A stretch of 35,703 nucleotides of DNA from Paracoccaceae bacterium (GTDB lineage Bacteria; Pseudomonadota; Alphaproteobacteria; Rhodobacterales; Rhodobacteraceae): the NCBI GenBank assembly GCA_023260835.1, contig JALQTR010000045.1, positions 1 through 35,703 of the forward strand. Reading direction: 5' to 3'. This document shows, piece by piece, positions 29,427 to 35,703 of the stretch. The notes beneath the pieces were generated by a model, which searched no databases, was not told the DNA's origin, and worked only from the letters and a program-made list of their open reading frames with translations. The position numbers and the translations under genes are program-made. How positions within the stretch are numbered: position 1 is the first letter of the stretch; each line of letters begins with the position of its first letter.

Positions 29427-30083
29427 TCAGATCTTGGACGACGGCATCTGCGCGGCATCGGCTGCCAATTGCTGGATCGCGCCCCAATTTTTCTGTTCGA
29501 CCAATGATGCGGGGGCAATCCAGCTACCACCGGCGCAAATCACATTCGGCAGGGCCAAATATTGCGTCGCATTTTGGGCTGTTATCCCCCCTGTTGGGCA
29601 AAAGGCAATTTGTGGCAGGGGCCCGGCCAGCGCCTTCAGCGCGGCAGCGCCGCCGCTGGTTTCCGCGGGAAAGAATTTCATAAAATCGAACCCATGGTCC
29701 AGCAATTGCATTGCCTCGCTGGCCGTGACGGCGCCTGGTAATAATGGCAGATCCAATGCAGTGCAGGCCTCTATCAGATTATCCGTTGCCCCGGGGGCGA
29801 CAGCAAATTGAGCCCCTGCGTCTTTGGCCGCTTCGGCGTCTTTTGCGTTCAGCACGGTTCCAGCCCCGACCGTCACCCCCGGAAGGTCCGACATGACTTT
29901 TATCGCATCCAGGGCGGCTGGGGTGCGCAACGTAACCTCGAGGATTGGCAGGCCACCGCGCAGCAGGGCCAGCCCCAGATCGGTCGCTGTGTTGGCATCT
30001 TTGATCACCAATACGGGCATGATTGGGGCGGCAGTGCATATCCTGCGCATGAATTGGCTGGCGTTATGCGCTGTGATGGCCAT
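29427..30083 (-). CDS. eda: KDPG aldolase
   Basis: PVLVIKDANTATDLGLALLRGGLPILEVTLRTPAALDAI, VGAGTVLN, KFFPAE. Confidence 0.93.
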   Translation of the reverse strand: MAITAHNASQFMRRICTAAPIMPVLVIKDANTATDLGLALLRGGLPILEVTLRTPAALDAIKVMSDLPGVTVGAGTVLNAKDAEAAKDAGAQFAVAPGATDNLIEACTALDLPLLPGAVTASEAMQLLDHGFDFMKFFPAETSGGAAALKALAGPLPQIAFCPTGGITAQNATQYLALPNVICAGGSWIAPASLVEQKNWGAIQQLAADAAQMPSSKI

Positions 30084-31894
30084 TATGTCCCCCCAAAGAT
30101 GGATCCGCCCAAATTTGCGGCCTCAACTGCGGTTCGGAATGTGGCGAACAGCTCGCGCCCGTGGCCGGATTGATGTGCGGATAAATCTGCATTGGCCGCA
30201 GTGCGGGTCGACAGGTCCACATCCAAAACATCCAAAAGGCCTGTTTTGGCATCCAAATGAATCCGATCCCCATCGCGTAATTTCGCAATCGGTCCGCCAT
30301 CTTTGGCTTCGGGGGTGACGTGAATGGCCGATGGCACCTTGCCCGATGCCCCTGACATGCGCCCATCCGTCACCAATGCCACCCGAAGCCCCCGACCCTG
30401 CAGGATCGACAGGATTGGGGTCAGGCTGTGCAATTCTGGCATCCCATTGGCCTTTGGCCCCTGAAACCGCACAACGATGATCACATCATCGGTGAATTCA
30501 CCGCGTTGAAAGGCGGACTTAACCGCGTCTTGGTCCGTGAAGATACGCGCTGGAGCCTCAACACTGTGATGCGCTGGGTCGACGGCTGAAATTTTGATGA
30601 CAGCCTCGCCTAAATTGCCTGTTAATCGGGTCAGTCCGCCAGTGGGCTGGAAGGGGTCGCTGGCCGGGCGCAGGATTTTATCGTTCAGGCTGGCCTTCGC
30701 GCCGGCGCGCCACTGCAGGCCGTCTTTGCCCAAAACAGGATCGGCCGTGTAATGCGATAGGCCCCGTCCTGCAACGGTTTGCGTATCAGGATGCAAAAGC
30801 CCCGCATCCAGCAGCTGGCCAATGATAAACCCCAATCCCCCAGCCGCGTGGAAATGGTTCACATCTGCCAAACCGTTGGGATAGACGCGCGCCATCAGTG
30901 GCGTGATGGCAGACAGATCGGCGAAATCTTCCCATGTCAGGATGATCCCACCGGCCCGTGCCATGGCGATTAAATGGATCAACAGGTTTGTTGACCCCCC
31001 CGTCGCGTTCAGGCCGATGATCCCATTCACAAAGGTCCGCTCGTCCAGGATCTGACAGGTTGGGGTGTATTGCGTGCCTAAATCTGACAGCGCCAGCGCG
31101 CGCTGGGCGCCCGCGTTTGTCAAGGCTTGCCGCAAGGGGCTGCTGGGTGGCACAAAACTGGCCCCGGGCAAATGCAGGCCCATAAATTCCATCAGCATTT
31201 GATTGGTGTTGGCTGTGCCATAAAATGTGCATGTCCCCGGCCCGTGATAGGCCGCCATTTCCGCCTGCATCAGCGCCGCACGATCCACCAAACCGGCGGC
31301 GAAATCCTGCCGGACCTTGGCCTTTTCATCATTTGCCAGCCCGCTTTCCATCGGCCCCGCGGGTAAAAATACGGCGGGTAAATGGCCAAAGCTTTGCGCG
31401 GCAATCACCAACCCCGGAACGATTTTATCACACACACCCAAAAAGACAGCGGCATCAAAGCTGTTGTGGGACAGCGCCACGGCTGCTGATAATGCGATAA
31501 CGTCGCGCGAAAACAGCGACAGCTCCATCCCCGCAGACCCCTGCGTTATACCATCACACATGGCCGGTACGCCGCCGGCCACTTGCGCGGTGCCGCCCAC
31601 GGCGCGCGCAGCATCCTTTATGATTTGCGGGTAGGTTTCAAAAGGCTGATGTGCCGACAACATATCATTATAGGCGGTGATGATGGCCAAATTGCCTGCA
31701 CTGCCATATCCCAGATTTGTTTTGTCGATGCCTGACGCGGCATAAGCATGCGCCTGCGCGCTGCAGGACAAATGGCCACGCGCTGGCCCCTGCATCCGTG
31801 CCACGTCCATTCGCGCCAAATAATCCAGGCGGGATTTTTGGCTGCGCTGAATAATGCGGTCTGTAACGCGCTGAAGGGTCGGGTGCAGGCTCAT
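30083..31894 (-). CDS. edd: Phosphogluconate dehydratase
   Basis: 603 aa; [62 protein letters not shown]. Confidence 0.95.
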   Translation of the reverse strand: MSLHPTLQRVTDRIIQRSQKSRLDYLARMDVARMQGPARGHLSCSAQAHAYAASGIDKTNLGYGSAGNLAIITAYNDMLSAHQPFETYPQIIKDAARAVGGTAQVAGGVPAMCDGITQGSAGMELSLFSRDVIALSAAVALSHNSFDAAVFLGVCDKIVPGLVIAAQSFGHLPAVFLPAGPMESGLANDEKAKVRQDFAAGLVDRAALMQAEMAAYHGPGTCTFYGTANTNQMLMEFMGLHLPGASFVPPSSPLRQALTNAGAQRALALSDLGTQYTPTCQILDERTFVNGIIGLNATGGSTNLLIHLIAMARAGGIILTWEDFADLSAITPLMARVYPNGLADVNHFHAAGGLGFIIGQLLDAGLLHPDTQTVAGRGLSHYTADPVLGKDGLQWRAGAKASLNDKILRPASDPFQPTGGLTRLTGNLGEAVIKISAVDPAHHSVEAPARIFTDQDAVKSAFQRGEFTDDVIIVVRFQGPKANGMPELHSLTPILSILQGRGLRVALVTDGRMSGASGKVPSAIHVTPEAKDGGPIAKLRDGDRIHLDAKTGLLDVLDVDLSTRTAANADLSAHQSGHGRELFATFRTAVEAANLGGSIFGGT

Positions 31895-31939
31895 GCCTTT
31901 TGTTTTATACGATAATCGCCCCAGGTCGAGCGGTCATTG

Positions 31940-32221
31940 TTAATTTTCGGCAAGGACGCGGTAATTTCCGTGCTGGACCTGTTCGATATGCCCCATATTG
32001 GTCAGGGCCTTTAGGGATCGAAAGATTGTGGGCCGTGAAACCCCCTGTTCCATGCAAATATTGACAACATTGCGGGTCTTTGCGGTGCCATGTTCCTGCG
32101 TCTCACGCACGATGGACAAAAGCACGCGTTTATCCGGATCAGACAGATTTGTTAGGCCCAAATCACGCTCCATCCCGTGAACAATCTGGCTCAATTCGGC
32201 AAGGGCTTTAAGTGAATTCAT
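31940..32221 (-). CDS. Small winged-helix DNA-binding protein
   Basis: 93 aa; VVNICMEQGVSRPTIFRSLKALTNMGHIEQVQHGNYRV wHTH pattern. Confidence 0.65.
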   Translation of the reverse strand: MNSLKALAELSQIVHGMERDLGLTNLSDPDKRVLLSIVRETQEHGTAKTRNVVNICMEQGVSRPTIFRSLKALTNMGHIEQVQHGNYRVLAEN

Positions 32222-32313
32222 GGTCTGTCCTATTTTCGTCTGCTTCTGTGTGTAATTGCAAATTGATACACCATATATATGTTTTATGATCGATATCTGT
32301 CAAGGTTCTGTGG

Positions 32314-32886
32314 TTAGGGCCTTTGCAAATGCCGGAATGCAAACAGCATCAACATCAAACAACTGGCCGCACCCAAGACATCCCCAATAATGAAGGTTGC
32401 AATGACCTTGGTCGTATCCATCGGGTTGAAAACCTCGCCCAGAACGATGGCTTTGCCCAGCGAATTGATGATCGAGGCCCCCAATGCCACCAATAACAGT
32501 ACCCGCCACAACCGCATCCCGTGGTCTTTGGCCGTACAGCTGATGCCTGCCAGTAGAAATAACCGGAATGTGATGAATGCGCTGCTGCCCCCTACCACCG
32601 AGGCCGCAAGTATTGTCCACTGCGACTGCAGCCCATCCCATCCCCAAATGATCGATGCGGCCAGGGCTTCGGCCAAGGTCAGTGGCACTATGGCCCGCGC
32701 GCCGGTCAGCCATGTGGCCAGAATCCGTACGCCGTGGGGCAAAAACAACAGGCTTGCAACATCGGCAAACATTAAAAACCGTGACTGCAGTGGGAAGATC
32801 ACAAGCGTGACAAAAATCCACGCCCCCACAAAACAGAGAATAGTAAACACATCAATTTTGATCGATTGAAGGCGACCCACGCGCAA
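32314..32886 (-). CDS. Integral membrane protein, MASE1-like sensor domain without output domain
   Basis: 190 aa, multiple hydrophobic segments; SLLFLPHGVRILATWLTG and FIIGDVLGA resemble MASE1. Confidence 0.5.
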   Translation of the reverse strand: MRVGRLQSIKIDVFTILCFVGAWIFVTLVIFPLQSRFLMFADVASLLFLPHGVRILATWLTGARAIVPLTLAEALAASIIWGWDGLQSQWTILAASVVGGSSAFITFRLFLLAGISCTAKDHGMRLWRVLLLVALGASIINSLGKAIVLGEVFNPMDTTKVIATFIIGDVLGAASCLMLMLFAFRHLQRP

Positions 32887-32961
32887 ACCCCAGCTTTATT
32901 TCTGCCCCCTTACTGGGCAGTACATAAAATTTAAAGCATAAATTGATTAATCATGGGTATT

Positions 32962-33046
32962 TGGTGCGGGTGGTGGGACTCGAACCCACACGGCCGAAGG
33001 CCTCAGGATTTTAAGTCCTGTATGTCTACCATTCCATCACACCCGC
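32962..33046 (-). tRNA. tRNA-Leu(TAA), CCA encoded
   Basis: Minus: GCGGGTGTGATGGAATGGTAGACATACAGGACTTAAAATCCTGAGGCCTTCGGCCGTGTGGGTTCGAGTCCCACCACCCGCACCA; long variable arm, anticodon TAA. Confidence 0.95.
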
Positions 33047-33099
33047 AGGATGTTTTTCTGTCCTACCGCCGTCGGCGCAGCGTGACAACAGGAAATGTT

Positions 33100-34485
33100 T
33101 CAATCAATGGGCGAATTTTTTGGATCAGTTTGCTGCGCGTCCTCCAGCAGGGCCAACACCTGGGCGCTGATCGTTCGTGGGGCACTGTGTGTTGTGGGTT
33201 GCGCCCAGGATAAGCTGTCGACCGAGCTGCAATTTTCGCAAATTGGGCCCCAGTTTTCATGCGGGTGTCCACATTTGTCGCACACCCAGGCCGGGGCAGC
33301 CGGCGCGCTGATCGCCTTTGCCAACCACGCGCGGCTTTCGGCTGCGTGACTGTCGCGCGTGATCGCCGCCATCAGAGTGCAGATCTGCGCATCAGCATCG
33401 GCTTCTGCTAGGGGCTTCAAAGCCCGTTTTGCGCCAGGCATATCGCCCATCGCCATCATCAGCTGAGCCTGCAGCACCACGGTTTCGCGATGATCAGGGT
33501 GCAGCTTTATGAGGGGCGCAAAGCGCGTGGCGCGGTCTTCGGCGGTTTCATCAGGATCAATGGCGGCAAAGGCTGCCGCAAGATCGGGATGGGGGTGCGA
33601 TTTCCACGCTTTTTTCAGAATTTTCTCGGCCTCTTTAATCTGGCCCGCCTTAATCAACTGATCTGCGGCCGCAGCGGCGGCGGGGATCAGATCGGGGGAT
33701 AGGCGGTTTGCCTCGATCATGGATGCGTTATCATCGCCATTTGATTTGCTTTTGGCCATTAACAAAACAGCACTGCGCCGGCGATGCAGATCCCGTGGAA
33801 TATGACCGGCCTTTAGCTGCAGCGCCAAGGTTTCTGTGGCACCAGCCCAATCCCCAGATTGTGTTTGCAGGGCAAAAAGCTGCTTCAGAATTGCATCATT
33901 TTTGGGCTGCAATTTTGCGCCATGTTCAGCCAATTTCAATGCGGCGCGTCTGTCATCCAGCGCCAGCCGTTGCCGCATTGCGCCGGTGATGCCTGCAAAT
34001 CGTGTTTCTGGGTCATCGATCAGGGCCTCGAATGCGATTGCGGCAGCATTTGAATCTTGGGCCACAACCGCGGCTTGGGCCTGTAACAATGCCGTCAATC
34101 GTGGGGCGTTTAACAATTGGGCGGAACGGTTGGCTTCGGCCATGGCCTTTTTGCCGTCACCGGCCGTCATCGCCATTAATGTGTTCGTTAATGCCTGCAG
34201 CCCTTTGCGTTCCCGCCGTCCAGCAAAATAGCGGGATAATGCGGTTTCATCCCCATTGATGAAATGCCACAGGCTGATTGCCAATCCGATCAGCTTCAGC
34301 CCAAGCCACAGCGCCAAAGCCAGTAACATAAAGAGCAGCAAAATCTGAACAGGGCCGAGGCTGATTTGATAGCCAAAGGCCAAAATGTCGATTGTTTCGC
34401 CAGATTGTTTGATCCGCGCGATCCCTAATGTGGCAGCCGCTATGATGATAACGAATCCCACAATTTTGATGAGCGCGCGCAACAT
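33100..34485 (-). CDS. hemY: HemY-like TPR membrane protein with C-terminal zinc-ribbon
   Basis: Two N-terminal TM segments, TPR-like region, WVCDKCGHPHENWGPICENCSSVDSLSW. Confidence 0.85.
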   Translation of the reverse strand: MLRALIKIVGFVIIIAAATLGIARIKQSGETIDILAFGYQISLGPVQILLLFMLLALALWLGLKLIGLAISLWHFINGDETALSRYFAGRRERKGLQALTNTLMAMTAGDGKKAMAEANRSAQLLNAPRLTALLQAQAAVVAQDSNAAAIAFEALIDDPETRFAGITGAMRQRLALDDRRAALKLAEHGAKLQPKNDAILKQLFALQTQSGDWAGATETLALQLKAGHIPRDLHRRRSAVLLMAKSKSNGDDNASMIEANRLSPDLIPAAAAAADQLIKAGQIKEAEKILKKAWKSHPHPDLAAAFAAIDPDETAEDRATRFAPLIKLHPDHRETVVLQAQLMMAMGDMPGAKRALKPLAEADADAQICTLMAAITRDSHAAESRAWLAKAISAPAAPAWVCDKCGHPHENWGPICENCSSVDSLSWAQPTTHSAPRTISAQVLALLEDAQQTDPKNSPID

Positions 34486-35480
34486 TATTCGGCCTCCTGT
34501 CGGATTGTTTGGATGGCGGTTTGCAATGCGGTCTGCGCGGCAATGAATTGATTTGCCTGATCAATCCAGGATTGTTCGTCAGGATTATGGGGGCCACCCG
34601 CCCGCGCACGTTCCAGCGCAGCGGTCAGATCGTCCGCAGGATTATTTTGTGTATCCAGATCATCGGTGATCCGGCGCAATTTGACCTGATCGGCGACGAT
34701 ACGCCCCAACCGCGCCCAAATGCCTGCGCTCGGTGTTTGGGGGGCGGTCATGGTGGTTAATTCTGTGATCAGCTGGGCGCGGCTGGGTAATTGGGCCGCG
34801 TTCATCAACGCATCGGGCAGCGGGCCATAAAAGACCTGCACTTCATCCAAGGCGCTTTGGGTGATTGTTCCGGCATTTAATTTTACCAGCAAAGCATCCA
34901 GCAAGGGCAAAAGCCGGTTGTTGTTTTGGGCTGTCATTATGGCAGTCAGCTGCGCCTGCCAGCGCATTTCAGCGGCCTGCAACTGGGCGTCGAACTCTGC
35001 CTGTAATGCCGGCAAATCAACGGTCGGTTCTGACGAGTTTGCGGCGACCGAGCGATTGGCCAATGCGGTCAAATCAGCGCGCAGTTTGGTCAAATCGTTT
35101 TCCATGCGGTCAAGCGCCGCGGATGCGTCTGCTTGCTGTGTTGTGGATGATTGCAATTGGGACAGGCGGGATTGCAGGTCGTTTAATTGCACTGATAGCG
35201 ATGATTGCTGGCCATTTGTTTTGGTTAATTTGCGGTCTAAAATATCGATTTGGCGCGGCGCGAAGGGCCAATCATTTTGAACCCATTGAAAGGCGGCAAT
35301 GCAGGCGGCGGCACCCATGGCACCCGACAGCACCCCAACCGCAGCCATTTTGATCACCGATGGCGCCGCGGCTGACCTAGGTTGATCATGACCTGTGGGC
35401 TCATTTGGGGTTATGTCTGGCTGTGCTGTGTCATCGTTTTGGGAAGTAGAGGTCACCTGCGCGTCCCTTATTATCATCAA
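34485..35480 (-). CDS. Alphaproteobacterial Mic60/mitofilin-like (COG4223-type) membrane protein
   Basis: Single N-terminal TM, coiled-coil middle, C-terminal helical domain; located between hemD and hemY. Confidence 0.75.
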   Translation of the reverse strand: MMIIRDAQVTSTSQNDDTAQPDITPNEPTGHDQPRSAAAPSVIKMAAVGVLSGAMGAAACIAAFQWVQNDWPFAPRQIDILDRKLTKTNGQQSSLSVQLNDLQSRLSQLQSSTTQQADASAALDRMENDLTKLRADLTALANRSVAANSSEPTVDLPALQAEFDAQLQAAEMRWQAQLTAIMTAQNNNRLLPLLDALLVKLNAGTITQSALDEVQVFYGPLPDALMNAAQLPSRAQLITELTTMTAPQTPSAGIWARLGRIVADQVKLRRITDDLDTQNNPADDLTAALERARAGGPHNPDEQSWIDQANQFIAAQTALQTAIQTIRQEAE

Positions 35481-35511
35481 TCGCTCAAACCATAGGCCCG
35501 TGCCTTGTGAT

Positions 35512-35703
35512 TCACAAGCGCTCGCCCAAAGATTGCGTTAACGCGTCAAGGGCCGCCCCCATGCCCGCTTGGTCTGGTGTTGGTGCCGTTGCCATGGCCA
35601 AAGGGCGCAGCCCGTAAATTTTGCAAAACCGTTGCATTTGCAACGCGGCCCTGGCGCTGATTGATGCCACGGCAAACTGGGGCATGTTCGGTTGTACGTG
35701 TCC
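35512..35703 (-). CDS. hemD: Uroporphyrinogen-III synthase, C-terminal part (5' end outside window)
   Basis: GHVQPNMPQFAVASISARAALQMQRFCKIYGLRPLAMATAPTPDQAGMGAALDALTQSLGERL*; synteny. Confidence 0.7.
   Translation of the reverse strand, partial: GHVQPNMPQFAVASISARAALQMQRFCKIYGLRPLAMATAPTPDQAGMGAALDALTQSLGERL

Overview
Mostly ordinary core-genome sequence of a Rhodobacteraceae/Roseobacter-type alphaproteobacterium, read from the ORF translations and codon use. From left to right: (i) saccharopine-pathway genes, GST, histidine phosphatase, PHB genes phaB and phaA, an EAL phosphodiesterase; (ii) rpsD, hisC-tyrC, tRNA-Thr, a small coupled ORF-murA-DUF2948-hisD-rnd-kdsD-lptC-lptA-lptB, hpf, ptsN; (iii) an RND efflux pair, and a nucleoside/base salvage block (cytosine deaminase-like, BMP-family ABC transporter, divergent upp); (iv) ialB-like gene, edd-eda with an upstream winged-helix gene and a MASE1-like membrane protein; (v) tRNA-Leu and hemY-mic60-hemD. 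I see no mobile element, CRISPR array, rRNA or convincing new multi-gene system. The most useful observations are non-coding or structural: an abrupt composition change with a truncated gene at the left edge (likely assembly chimera or rearrangement); a duplicated TTGCCGC-N3-GCGGCAA operator upstream of both phaA and phaB; a TTGAATA-N2-TATTCAA palindrome at the RND promoter; a perfect 12-bp hairpin at the start of the ABC ATPase gene; an inverted repeat in the upp/BMP divergent promoter; a perfect TTAA-N7-TTAA (CtrA-type) box plus a 10-bp inverted repeat upstream of hpf; and two GCAA-tetraloop hairpins upstream of rpsD.
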